Part shown: positions 31,592 through 38,844 of the stretch, piece by piece
Numbering within the stretch: the stretch's first letter is position 1
Layout: the number at the start of each line of letters is the position of its first letter
DNA from: Candidatus Woesearchaeota archaeon
GTDB taxonomy: Archaea > Nanobdellota > Nanobdellia > Woesearchaeales > UBA10216
Length of the DNA stretch: 42,545 nt
NCBI GenBank assembly: GCA_016180105.1
Contig: JACPBZ010000005.1
Location: 1-42,545, forward strand
Reading direction: 5' to 3'
Translations under genes and position numbers: made by a program
Notes under the pieces: model-generated
The model's database searches: none
Seen by the model: the letters and a program-made list of their open reading frames with translations, nothing else
What the model was told of the DNA's origin: nothing

Positions 31592-32983
31592 TTACAGTTC
31601 GCTCAGCGTCGCAACCGCAAGCCTCGTTTCTTCTGGCCTTATCTTGCTGTCCATCGCGACAACGCATTTCACGTTGGCCATTTCTGCAGCCTTTGCAAGC
31701 TCTCGGTCTATTGAGCCATCAAGGACGATTGCGTAAACATTATTCAGGCTTCTCAGTGTTGATTGCAGTTCAGCCAATGGGACTTTTCCGAGCACGTTGA
31801 GCTTTTCGTCAAAGAGGTATGCTCCTCGTGTGCCTATGAGTGTGCCTGAAATTTCCCGGAATACTGCTTTCTCGTTCTGGGAAAGCTGCTTCGGTTCCCT
31901 CGGCCCCCCGTCAGGCTGGGCTTCGAATCTTGGCTCCCTTGGCGGCAGTCTTCCGCGACTTTGCACCATTGGCGGTCTCCTGAAGCCGCCAGGTTGCTGC
32001 ATTGGAGGCCTCTCCTGCCTGAACTCCTCTCGCGGCCTGAATTCTGTTCGCGGCCTGAAATCTTCCCTTGGAAGCTGCGGGGATTGGCTGCCTGGCTGTG
32101 CAGCGGCTTCTGCCCTGTCAGCAGCCCTGCTGTCCTGCCGTTCTATCCTTTCTGCTTTTTCAAGCCTGAGCTGTTCAGGGACAACCCTGGAACGAAGTGC
32201 CTTGTGAATTTCCTTTTTCTCAAGCTCCTCGACTTCCTTTCCATCCGGGGCTTTGGTCACGTAATCGACTTCGGCAACATCGATGAGTTCCTTGAGTATC
32301 AAGTCCCCTCCGCGGTCGCCGTCAACGAATGCCGTGAGCACTTTTTTCTTGCTCAGCTCAACGATGGTCTGGGGCACGGATGTGCCGTTCATTCCTATTA
32401 CGTTCTTGAAGCCGTGCTTCAGAAGGTTCATTACGTCAGCCCTTCCCTCGCAGACTATTACTTCCTCGCTGTCCTCGATTCCAGGGCCTGCCGGGAGCCT
32501 GTCTGTGCCGTATTCAATGGCTTCCATTACCCTGACTGCCTTTGATACCTCGTCAGCGAGCTCTTGCGAGTCTGGCATTACTGTGTCGACCATTGTCTTG
32601 AGGAGTTCCTTTGCCCTGTCAATGACAAATGCGCGCTTGCTTGTCCTGACATCCTCAATGCTGTCGACCTTGAGCCTTGCGTTGCACGGCCCTATCCTCT
32701 GGATTATTTCCAGGGCTGCCGCGATGATTGCAGTCTCTGCCTTGTCCAGTGAGGAAGGGATGGTTATTGCGCCGGAGGTCTTTCCGCTTCTTATTTCCGT
32801 GTCGACCTCTATCCTTCCAATCCTTCCTGAGCGCTGGAGCTCCCTGAGCTCAAGGTCTGACCCGAGTAGGCCTTCTGTCTGGCCGAATATTGCGCCTATG
32901 ACGTCCGGCCTGTCAACAACACCTTCTATCTGGATTGTGGAGTGTATTATGTACTTTGCTGATACTGGACTAATCTTTCCCAT
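31592..32983 (-). CDS. dnaG: Archaeal DnaG-like primase (Toprim)
   Basis: A 463-residue protein. MGKISPVSAKYIIHSTIQIEGVVDRPDVIGAIFGQTEGLLG is the archaeal DnaG N-terminus. The Toprim core has the Glu in EEVIVCEGRADVMNLLKHG and the DxD-like LTAFVDGDRGGDLILKEL. Residues about 285-370 are a disordered Arg/Pro/Gln-rich linker with repeats of FRPRxEFRPREEFRQE, before a conserved C-terminal domain. Archaeal DnaG makes short oligonucleotides and binds the RNA exosome as its adaptor. It is convergent with the SurA-like gene (2-nt gap). Confidence 0.94.
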   Translation of the reverse strand: MGKISPVSAKYIIHSTIQIEGVVDRPDVIGAIFGQTEGLLGSDLELRELQRSGRIGRIEVDTEIRSGKTSGAITIPSSLDKAETAIIAAALEIIQRIGPCNARLKVDSIEDVRTSKRAFVIDRAKELLKTMVDTVMPDSQELADEVSKAVRVMEAIEYGTDRLPAGPGIEDSEEVIVCEGRADVMNLLKHGFKNVIGMNGTSVPQTIVELSKKKVLTAFVDGDRGGDLILKELIDVAEVDYVTKAPDGKEVEELEKKEIHKALRSRVVPEQLRLEKAERIERQDSRAADRAEAAAQPGSQSPQLPREDFRPRTEFRPREEFRQERPPMQQPGGFRRPPMVQSRGRLPPREPRFEAQPDGGPREPKQLSQNEKAVFREISGTLIGTRGAYLFDEKLNVLGKVPLAELQSTLRSLNNVYAIVLDGSIDRELAKAAEMANVKCVVAMDSKIRPEETRLAVATLSEL

Positions 32984-33099
32984 TCAAATCGCCTCGTGTT
33001 AGGCACGGCCAGAACTTTCTCAGAACAAGTCACAACTACGCTTTGGCCTTTGGTAGGGCCCTGCTAATCATGATAGCTTAACCAATGATGAATGTGAAT

Positions 33100-33450
33100 T
33101 GCTGATTTTCGTGACGGCTTTTGCCGTTTTTACAAGTTGTGCCTTGTCTTGTTTTTTCTGGCACTGTGTGCCTTTAATCTTGCTTATGGTTCCAATGGAA
33201 CCGTTATGATAGTGAAAATGTGGCCCGACACTAACCCCCGAATTCCTGGCCAGCCATTGGGCGAGCTTGTCCGGGTAACTCTGAGTCGGGCTGCGGAACA
33301 TTGTGGCTCACAGGCCTTGCCTGTGCCCCAATCGACACGTGTCAATGTGGGCCCGTTTCATCCGCGGCCATCGCGGCCGAGTCACGGAAGGACCGAAAAC
33401 GTCCGCGTGAATGACGTATCCTTGCAGAGTGGCAAGCTTATTAATAAACT
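33100..33450 (-). ncRNA. Possible structured RNA in the 0.54-kb gap upstream of dnaG
   Basis: No convincing gene occupies 32984-33526. The stretch is dense in inverted repeats: CACAGGC-CTT-GCCTGTG (33309-33325) inside ACATTG...CAATGT; GGAC-cgaaaac-GTCC inside CACG...CGTG (33384-33410); GGTTCC-aat-GGAACC (33186-33200); and ACGGC-tttt-GCCGT (33114-33127). On the minus strand a TATA-like GTTTATTAATAAGC (about 33437-33450) could start a transcript near 33420. I could not match RNase P, SRP RNA or tRNA signatures. The strand is a guess. Confidence 0.28.
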
Positions 33451-33526
33451 TTTGTGTAAGCGAGTATTCACTTAGAAGTGACAATAATAGAAAGATTTAT
33501 AAATAAGCTGTTTTCTTGCTTTGGTA

Positions 33527-33853
33527 ATGGCAGATTTGTACCTTCAATGCGTTGTCATTCCTGAGCGGCCAGGCTACCATCCGCAGTTTATTGTGGGCGA
33601 GCCAGGCATAACTGACCAGTTCGGCTTTCGGAGGAGAAACAAGGTACTTGTCCAAGGCGTGGTTGGAGTGACTGTCGAGTTTAACACGAGGCCGGAAGCT
33701 TTCAGGAAAGGGGTCGAAGCCATTGTCAGTGAGTTGGGAACACAGGTGACCCTAGACGACATTGCTGCTCGGCTTGAGCAAAGAGGCTATTCTACGCACG
33801 TTATTCCAGCGATGTATCACTTGAGTGGCCAGCCTCGAAAGGCAGGTAATTGA
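33527..33853 (+). CDS. Hypothetical protein upstream of rio1
   Basis: A 108-residue protein, MADLYLQCVVIPERPGYHPQF onward, from the ATG at 33527; a TATA box (atttataaataa, near 33495-33506) lies about 27 nt upstream, better than for the track start at 33521. Alternating strands and helices (VLVQGVVGVTVEFNTRPEAFRKGVEAIVSEL) suggest a small alpha/beta domain. No family recognised. RIO1 follows after 44 nt with its own promoter. Confidence 0.6.
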   Translation: MADLYLQCVVIPERPGYHPQFIVGEPGITDQFGFRRRNKVLVQGVVGVTVEFNTRPEAFRKGVEAIVSELGTQVTLDDIAARLEQRGYSTHVIPAMYHLSGQPRKAGN

Positions 33854-33897
33854 ATCCCTGCGAAAACTCTATAAACCAGGCTCTTTAGTTCTCGGTT

Positions 33898-34623
33898 ATG
33901 GCAAAGAAGCACCCTGAGCGGTTCAAGACCCTTAATGACGTCTTTGACCAGTTCACCATTCGCAACCTTTACGTTCTTACAACAAAGGACCATTTCGTGG
34001 ATGGCACGCTTGCTCCCTTGTCGATTGGGAAGGAGGCTAACGTCTTCAGTGCTGAGAGGAAGGACGGCAGCCGCGCAGTCGTGAAGATTTACAGGCTTGA
34101 GACTGCTGACTTTAACAGCATGTACAGCTATCTTGCCCTTGACCCCAGGTATCCGAGCATCAAGAAGAAGCAGCGTGACGTGATTTTTGCCTGGTGCCAG
34201 AGGGAGTATCGAAATTTGCTTGCTGCGCGGGAGGCTATGGTCAGGGCTCCCCTTCCCTTTGCATTCCTGAAGAACATCCTGGTAATGTCGCAGGTTGGCG
34301 ATGAGCAGCCTGCACAGAAAATCAAGGATGACATTCCTAAGCATCCGCAGAGGTTCTTCAACGAGATAGTTGGCGAGATGAAGAAGCTCTACCGCTTCGG
34401 CTTCATTCACTCTGACCTTTCCAAGTTCAACATCCTGAACCTTGACCAGCACCCTGTTTTGATTGACTTCTCCCAGATGCTGCCGGCGAATGCTGCCGGT
34501 GCGGAAGACTTTCTCAGGCGCGATGTGGAAAATGTTTCTGGGTTCTTCAGGAAGCTCGACGTGATGATTGACAACGAGAAAGTGCACAAGGAGATAGTTG
34601 CAGTCGGGACTAAGAAAGCTTAA
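33898..34623 (+). CDS. RIO1-type serine protein kinase
   Basis: A 241-residue RIO kinase. LSIGKEANVFSAERKDGSRAVVKIYR is the RIO P-loop (SxGKEAxVF) with the catalytic Lys, GFIHSDLSKFNILNL the catalytic loop and PVLIDFSQ the metal-binding loop. RIO1 acts in late maturation of the small ribosomal subunit. A TATA box (ctctataaac, 33867-33876) is about 27 nt before the ATG. It overlaps the convergent PIN toxin gene by 4 bp. Confidence 0.94.
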   Translation: MAKKHPERFKTLNDVFDQFTIRNLYVLTTKDHFVDGTLAPLSIGKEANVFSAERKDGSRAVVKIYRLETADFNSMYSYLALDPRYPSIKKKQRDVIFAWCQREYRNLLAAREAMVRAPLPFAFLKNILVMSQVGDEQPAQKIKDDIPKHPQRFFNEIVGEMKKLYRFGFIHSDLSKFNILNLDQHPVLIDFSQMLPANAAGAEDFLRRDVENVSGFFRKLDVMIDNEKVHKEIVAVGTKKA

Positions 34624-35030
34624 GCTTCGTAGAATTCAACGGCAGCCGCCGCTTTTTTCTTGATTTCCTCGTCAAACGTGACAAGCTTTGAGCTGGTTTG
34701 TTTTGCGGCGTTCACAATAACCGCATCTGCTCCTTTTAGGGCTGTTGAAACGGCCAAGTCGCTTGCCAGAGAGGCATCAGGATTGCTTATCGGGATTATG
34801 CTGATAATTTCCTCTCCAGCTATATCTTCCACAATGTTCTTGACTTGTGCTGCTTCCGCTTCGCCTTTGTTCCTCCTTATGACACCACAAAGCTCTACCA
34901 GTGACAACGCTGAAATGACTCCTCTGATTTCACGCCGAAGTATCCTGTCCCTCACCACTCTTGCCTTTTCGTGATGTGCGTCTGATATGAAAAAAGAAAC
35001 CAGGCAAGAGGTGTCAAGAAGTAAAGTCAT
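34620..35030 (-). CDS. VapC-like PIN-domain toxin
   Basis: A 136-residue PIN protein: TLLLDTSCLVSFFISDAHHEKA has the first Asp, ALSLVELCGVIRRN the Glu, ALKGADAVIVNAAKQT the third acidic residue and KLVTFDEEIKKKA the last (TFDxE). It follows the AbrB-type antitoxin gene by 3 nt. Such RNases are held inactive by the antitoxin and usually cut structured RNAs. Confidence 0.87.
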   Translation of the reverse strand: MTLLLDTSCLVSFFISDAHHEKARVVRDRILRREIRGVISALSLVELCGVIRRNKGEAEAAQVKNIVEDIAGEEIISIIPISNPDASLASDLAVSTALKGADAVIVNAAKQTSSKLVTFDEEIKKKAAAAVEFYEA

Positions 35031-35033
35031 CTG

Positions 35034-35282
35034 TCACCTCCTTTCCCTTCGCACTGCTTCCACGGAATCAAGCCCCTTCGGCCATTTAGCGGAAACTCTG
35101 GTTGCAAGTTCGTCGAATGATTTTATCAGCTTCTCTGCATTAAACGGCTTTATGAGTATCCCGTCCTTGGTCACTTGTGCCTCTACCATTTCCCCTTCGC
35201 GCAGTCCGGCTTCCGCCCTTAGCTTCTTCTTGAGCACAATCTGCCCCTTCGGCCCGATTTTACTTACCGCTGTCAGAGTCAT
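35034..35282 (-). CDS. AbrB/SpoVT-type antitoxin
   Basis: An 82-residue protein. AVSKIGPKGQIVLKKKLRAEAGLREGEMVEAQV is the swapped-hairpin AbrB DNA-binding domain; the C-terminal FDELATRVSAKWPKGLDSVEAVRRERR would bind the toxin. TTAAATATTAG on the minus strand (about 35302-35312) is the promoter, about 25 nt upstream of the ATG. A direct repeat over the start (35281-35304) is the likely operator. Confidence 0.87.
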   Translation of the reverse strand: MTLTAVSKIGPKGQIVLKKKLRAEAGLREGEMVEAQVTKDGILIKPFNAEKLIKSFDELATRVSAKWPKGLDSVEAVRRERR

Positions 35283-35304
35283 ACTAACTGAGAGGTTATA
35301 CTAA
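35281..35304 (-). promoter_or_regulatory. Direct repeat ATACTAA x2 at the AbrB/VapC promoter
   Basis: ATACTAA occurs at 35281-35287 and again at 35298-35304, 17 nt apart, between the TATA-like element and the start codon. A repeat spanning the transcription start is what an autoregulating antitoxin would bind. Only two copies are visible. Confidence 0.4.
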
Positions 35305-35403
35305 TATTTAAGTCTTGCTATGTTTATGGTAGGAAAATAGCTCAATTATGATAGAAGAAGCAAGGCATATCTGACAAGAATTAAGGATTAAAGAGAAAAT
35401 TCA

Positions 35404-35443
35404 GAATAAAAAAGAAAGGTCCCCAAGCTTTGGGCTTGAGGAC
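35404..35443 (-). terminator. Hairpin plus T-tract downstream of ftsZ
   Basis: Read on the minus strand, GTCCTCAAGC-CCAAA-GCTTGGGGAC (9 of 10 pairs) is followed by CTTTCTTTTTTATT, a hairpin plus T-run at the end of the ftsZ unit. Nearer to ftsZ are two further hairpins: an 11-bp perfect stem TTGCCTTCATT/AATGAAGGCAA (35459-35499) and TCACC-tagtc-GGTGA (35505-35519). Together they form a roughly 115-nt structured tail. Confidence 0.5.
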
Positions 35444-35541
35444 GCTGTCTTTCCTTTCTTGCCTTCATTGTTGGTTGTTGGGGGTGGTAATGAAGGCAAA
35501 GAACTCACCTAGTCGGTGAAAATGATTTCTTTGCGCCCTGC

Positions 35542-36627
35542 TCATACTATCTCGATTCCGAGCTCGTCGTCGACCTGTCTCATCCCAAGGGATGGCCTGA
35601 CTCCTGACGCAGCGCGCTTGTCCACTTTTCCGAGTATCCACGGGCTCTTGACGCCTGTGATGATTGTCATCACGGTTATCTTGCCCTTCATTGACTCGGC
35701 TACTCTCGCGCCCCAGATGACGTTTGCGTCCTCATCGAGGCTTTCAGTGACCAGTTCGCCAATCCTGTTTATCTCGTCCAGTGTCATGTCAGGGCCGCCA
35801 GAGACGTGAATCAAGGCTCCGGATGCTCCCTTGTAGCTTATGTCCAGCAGTGGGTTGCTCAGTGCGCCTTGGACTGCTTCCTCAACCCTGTTGTTGGTGT
35901 CAGAGCTTCCTACTCCGATGGCTGCGACTCCTCCGTTGCTCATTATCGCCTTTACGTCCGCGAAGTCGAGGTTGACCAGTGATGGGACAGCTATTGTCTC
36001 GACTATTCCCTTTATCATTGTGGCAATGAGCTCGTTAGCCACCGCGAAAGCCTGTTCAATTGGCAAATTGCCTGCAATCTGGACAAGCCTGTTGTTGTCA
36101 ATCACGATTACTGTGTCTGACACTTGCCTTAGCTGCTGCAGCCCGAATTCGGCCTTGTCAATCCTTGCCCTTTCAATTTTGAAAGGCATGGTTACTGTGC
36201 CGATTACGATTGCGTCATTCTCCTTGGCGACCTTTGCCACGACTGGAGCTGAGCCTGTTCCTGTTCCGCCTCCCATTCCAGCGCAGACAAAGACCATGTC
36301 TGCCCCCTTGAGGGCTTCCTTGATTTCCTGGATTGTTTCCTTTGCAGCCTCTGCGCCCTTTTCTGGGTATCCACCGCAGCCCAATCCGCGAGTCAGGTCC
36401 TTTCCGATGAGAAATTTCTTGTCAGCAGTAGTAAAGTCGAGGTGCTGCTTGTCCGTGTTGCACGCAACGATTTCAGCGCCCTTTATTCCTTTCTTGTAAA
36501 GCCAGGAAACCATATTGTTTCCGGCTCCTCCGGCTCCTATTACTTTTATGTTGGCCTGTCCAACCATTGCCTGGGACACATCCAAATCCTGTGCACTTTT
36601 GAGTGCGTCTTGTACGATAAAGTCCAT
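35542..36627 (-). CDS. ftsZ: Cell-division protein FtsZ
   Basis: The track start is GTG at 36636, but GGGGTG lies 6-11 nt before the ATG at 36627 and fits as its ribosome site; 361 residues. IKVIGAGGAGNNMVSWL and CAGMGGGTGTGSAPVVAKVA are the GTP-binding motifs, and VNLDFADVKAIMSNGGVA the T7 catalytic loop. The C-terminal tail (RPSLGMRQVDDELGIEIV) is short, with an archaeal-style end. It forms the division ring. An unusually long upstream region (36628-37021) holds several TATA boxes and the TGTCCA repeats. Confidence 0.96.
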   Translation of the reverse strand: MDFIVQDALKSAQDLDVSQAMVGQANIKVIGAGGAGNNMVSWLYKKGIKGAEIVACNTDKQHLDFTTADKKFLIGKDLTRGLGCGGYPEKGAEAAKETIQEIKEALKGADMVFVCAGMGGGTGTGSAPVVAKVAKENDAIVIGTVTMPFKIERARIDKAEFGLQQLRQVSDTVIVIDNNRLVQIAGNLPIEQAFAVANELIATMIKGIVETIAVPSLVNLDFADVKAIMSNGGVAAIGVGSSDTNNRVEEAVQGALSNPLLDISYKGASGALIHVSGGPDMTLDEINRIGELVTESLDEDANVIWGARVAESMKGKITVMTIITGVKSPWILGKVDKRAASGVRPSLGMRQVDDELGIEIV

Positions 36628-36770
36628 CTTATCCACCCCGCTTTCGCAGTTTTTTGGCTTTACTTTTTTTCCTCAAACACGCACAACCTGCTTTTTCATC
36701 ATATATTTTTGATAACAACAATGTTTAAATATTACGGTTGTGCATATCTTCAGCTAGAATAAGCGGTTTG

Positions 36771-36865
36771 TGTCCATCAAACTGTGTCCAACAATGATGA
36801 TGTCCGATTAAGGCCGGTCGTTGTCCAGACGAACGGATTTGATCCCGATTTCTGCTTTTTGTCCA
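36771..36865 (+). repeat. Five TGTCCA-type repeats upstream of ftsZ
   Basis: TGTCCA occurs at 36771, 36785, 36822 and 36860, and TGTCCG at 36801, all on the same strand in 95 bp, far above chance for a hexamer. Flanking sequence is AT-rich, with TATA-like elements on both sides (minus strand near 36719-36730 towards ftsZ; plus strand tttaaatatatata near 36920-36933). The 12-mer GTTCGCTTAAGT follows at 36969. It may be a regulator site array or part of an origin. I see no gene in 36628-37021. Confidence 0.5.
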
Positions 36866-37021
36866 GAAAAGCAAAAATTAACTGTTTTCCTGATATTAAA
36901 ACTATTTAAACATTTCGCAATTTAAATATATATACTACACATAATACTACTTTAGGCTTCACGAAAAAGTTCGCTTAAGTAATGCGAAAGGTTTAAAATA
37001 TGCAATATTCTCCAACCTGTG

Positions 37022-37271
37022 ATGGCAATTGATTACAAGGTAGCTGCAATCGTGATTAGCAATGCAATGAAGGGAATTGATTCTTTAGCCGGCGGCCCTT
37101 GGGCGGCTGCAACCCGCGTATGCTTTTGCAAATGCAACGCCTGATCCAGCCATTTACAGAAAGAATCAGCAGCCCAGCATTGATCAACGTTTGGTTGGGT
37201 ACAGTGCCCCTTCCGTATCAGCCAGCCCTATGACTGCTAAAGAGGCGTTGTATAAGCTTCTTATGTTGTGA
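37022..37271 (+). pseudogene. Frameshifted small hypothetical gene
   Basis: A TATA box (ggtttaaaatat, near 36989-37000) precedes the ATG at 37022 by about 28 nt. Translation gives MAIDYKVAAIVISNAMKGID and SLAGGPWAAAT, then runs into Cys-rich nonsense and a stop. One base later the frame reads YAFANATPDPAIYRKNQQ and ends with TAKEALYKLLML. A single extra base near 37120 restores about 82 residues. The protein family is unknown. Natural decay, a sequencing error or a +1 shift are all possible. Confidence 0.4.
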
Positions 37272-37273
37272 GA

Positions 37274-37496
37274 TTACCACGTGAGCTTATTGGCAGAAAT
37301 GTAATGGTAGACCTGATTGATATTCCATCCGCTGGTTGATATTACGCTGCTTTTAATCCATTGGGCGAATTGCTGTGGCTGGTACCGCGTCGCCGAGGTA
37401 AGAAACGCTGTACCACATTCCATTTGGGTGTAGTTTGAAAGGGGCTTGGAATTGGAGGGAGTTGAGAGTGTCAAAGTATTCTTGAGTGTAAGTCAT
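37274..37496 (-). pseudogene. Frameshifted small hypothetical gene, convergent to the previous one
   Basis: An ATG at 37496 with a TATA-like cctttaaatac (minus strand, 37523-37533) about 30 nt upstream opens MTYTQEYFDTLNSLQFQAPF and HPNGMWYSVSYLGDA. The natural-looking continuation, YQPQQFAQWIKSSVISTSG and NINQVYHYISANKLTW, is one base out of frame. Removing one G near 37388 gives 73 residues. The track ORF 37274..37474 catches only the second frame. Family unknown. Confidence 0.45.
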
Positions 37497-37829
37497 AAGG
37501 CGGGATTTGCCTTGTTAATGAGAGTATTTAAAGGATTGCCCGATGAAATGAAGAAAAACTTGGCTTCCAGCTGGCTGATGTCGGTTTTTATGTGGCGCTA
37601 TTTTTGTGAGCTTTCTGTGCGGCCCCGTTTGCGTTTCAGCAAAGGCCGCTATTCGCCCCTTTCGCCACCCGCATCGCTAGGCATATTGCCTGTCGCTTTC
37701 ACGGCTGGTAAGCCTTGTGTCCTGAAATGATTTTTCTCTTGACACTCTGGGCATCACCTCGCGGTATCCTTGTTCAGGACAAGTCATATGGAGCGTTTGA
37801 TTTATTTAAGGCTTTAGTATATACTTGCC
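37497..37829. other. Intergenic stretch without a convincing gene
   Basis: The plus-strand track ORF 37446..37730 has no promoter match at a suitable distance and a composition (RPRLRFSKGRYSPLSPPAS) that does not look like a folded protein. The minus strand has a 25-codon ORF from 37754 that stops at TAG. A TATA-like tttatttaag (37801-37810) near the right end probably serves the structured RNA that follows. Confidence 0.4.
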
Positions 37830-38000
37830 ATACTAAAGCACCACCCATCAAAGACTGGTGTGATTATTAGCTATTGTCAAGTGGTGCTTAGTGCTCAGAA
37901 CTTTCCTCAGTAAAACAACAAATTCTGTCACTAGTCCAAGGCTAGTGGGAAATGCTCAGAAACAGCTGTTTCTGGCACTCAGAAATCTGCGGATTTCTGA
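37830..38000 (+). ncRNA. Probable structured non-coding RNA with four hairpins
   Basis: After a TATA-like tttatttaag (37801-37810) come four hairpins in a row. Hairpin 1: CTAA(A)GCACCAC paired with GTGGTGCTTAG (37833-37891). Hairpin 2: CACTAG-tccaagg-CTAGTG (37929-37947). Hairpin 3: the perfect 18-nt palindrome CAGAAACAGCTGTTTCTG (37957-37974). Hairpin 4: CAGAAATC-tgcg-GATTTCTG (37980-37999). CTCAGAA recurs at 37894, 37955 and 37978, the last two at the feet of hairpins 3 and 4. No ORF fits. I recognise no known RNA class. Confidence 0.45.
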
Positions 38001-38037
38001 TGGTTCTGACATTTGTAACTGCCGCGGTAAGTTGTTA

Positions 38038-38193
38038 TCAGGGTCGTGCTGCTGTCTCTCTCATGAATTTCTCGACAAGCACGTTTGCTGAAAAGCCGTG
38101 CTTCGAGCACCATCTCATGTAGTCGTCATACACTGACCGTTCAACCACTAAGTCAAGCTTTATTTTTGATATTCCTTTTGGGGTTGCTGCCAT
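38038..38193 (-). CDS. Small ribbon-helix-helix-like DNA-binding protein
   Basis: Too short for the track: 51 residues from the ATG at 38193, preceded by GAGGTGATTTG, a strong ribosome site. TPKGISKIKLDLVVERSVYDDYMRWCSKHG has a beta-strand then helix, and FSANVLVEKFMRETAARP a second helix, consistent with a MetJ/Arc-type fold. A TATA-like element (ctattttatagg, near 38226-38237) lies upstream. It could be an orphan antitoxin or a repressor of nearby genes; no toxin is adjacent. Confidence 0.6.
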   Translation of the reverse strand: MAATPKGISKIKLDLVVERSVYDDYMRWCSKHGFSANVLVEKFMRETAARP

Positions 38194-38324
38194 CAAATCA
38201 CCTCAATTGGTTGGCTATGATTCTCCTATAAAATAGCTTGTATTTGGTAAATCATTGCGATAGGGTTAAATATGGGCTTTGGCAGTTTAGTGCTTCTTAA
38301 ATCTGATACTTTTGAAGGTGTGCT

Positions 38325-38639
38325 ATGACTAATGGCTTGAAACTTTCAAAGCACGATCGTTATGTCGAGGAGCTTTGCGCCAGGATTAAGGGCGATTACG
38401 ACTCTGTTTCCAAGCACGTTACCGTGAGGGCAAAGAAGCGAATGCTCGCTGAGGTTGATGTTTTGGCCAAGAAGGGCGAGTCTGTTGACATTTACGAGGT
38501 CAAGTGCTCTCCCCGCGTTGTCAAGGCGAAGAGGCAGCTCAGGAAGCTCAGCCGCTATCTTGGCGGGAGTATGAACATTGCAAACTATTATTTCTATTGT
38601 GGCAGCTCTCACAGCTTAATGACGATATTTCTCAGGTAG
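38325..38639 (+). CDS. Small nuclease-like protein with a PD-(D/E)xK-type motif
   Basis: A 104-residue protein. AEVDVLAKKGESVDIYEVKCSPRVVKAKRQLRKL has the D...(D/E)xK pattern of restriction-like nucleases (Asp in EVDV, then the E-V-K of YEVK), followed by a basic helix. The N-terminal half (MTNGLKLSKHDRYVEELCARIK) would supply the first conserved helix. It resembles minimal Holliday-resolvase or VRR-type cores. I cannot assign a pathway. Confidence 0.6.
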   Translation: MTNGLKLSKHDRYVEELCARIKGDYDSVSKHVTVRAKKRMLAEVDVLAKKGESVDIYEVKCSPRVVKAKRQLRKLSRYLGGSMNIANYYFYCGSSHSLMTIFLR

Positions 38640-38844
38640 CCATTGCTGCGATTATCAGGCCAATAAGGATTCCTATTATCAGTCCCAGAAGGAAGTCAAT
38701 GACGCCTCTTGAGAAGAACAGGTGTGCGGTGTGAGGTCTTTCGACTGAAAAGTAGTCAGCGAGGAATTGCCTTGCCGTGGGCATATGCCCAGGCCTTGAG
38801 AGCCTTATCAGAGTTCTGGAGCCAGTTTTAGCCAGTTTAGCCAT
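38632..38844 (-). CDS. Small membrane protein
   Basis: A 70-residue protein with a basic N-terminal half and a single C-terminal helix (GVIDFLLGLIIGILIGLIIAAMAT) containing a GxxxG-like face. A GAAGGTGA ribosome site sits 6-8 nt before the ATG at 38844. It overlaps the upstream basic protein gene by 37 bp in another frame, suggesting translational coupling. Function unknown. Confidence 0.55.
   Translation of the reverse strand: MAKLAKTGSRTLIRLSRPGHMPTARQFLADYFSVERPHTAHLFFSRGVIDFLLGLIIGILIGLIIAAMAT

Noticed and set aside
31961-32545. 194-residue ORF antisense to dnaG (also 32283..33002)
   Set aside because: Composition mirrors the dnaG linker and Toprim codons; no own signals.
33137-33475. 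112-residue ORF with a signal-peptide-like start
   Set aside because: The sequence after the hydrophobic start is low in protein-like character, no TATA lies at a suitable distance, and the DNA is full of hairpins.
37446-37730. 94-residue plus-strand ORF
   Set aside because: It overlaps the promoter and start of the frameshifted minus-strand gene and has unconvincing composition.
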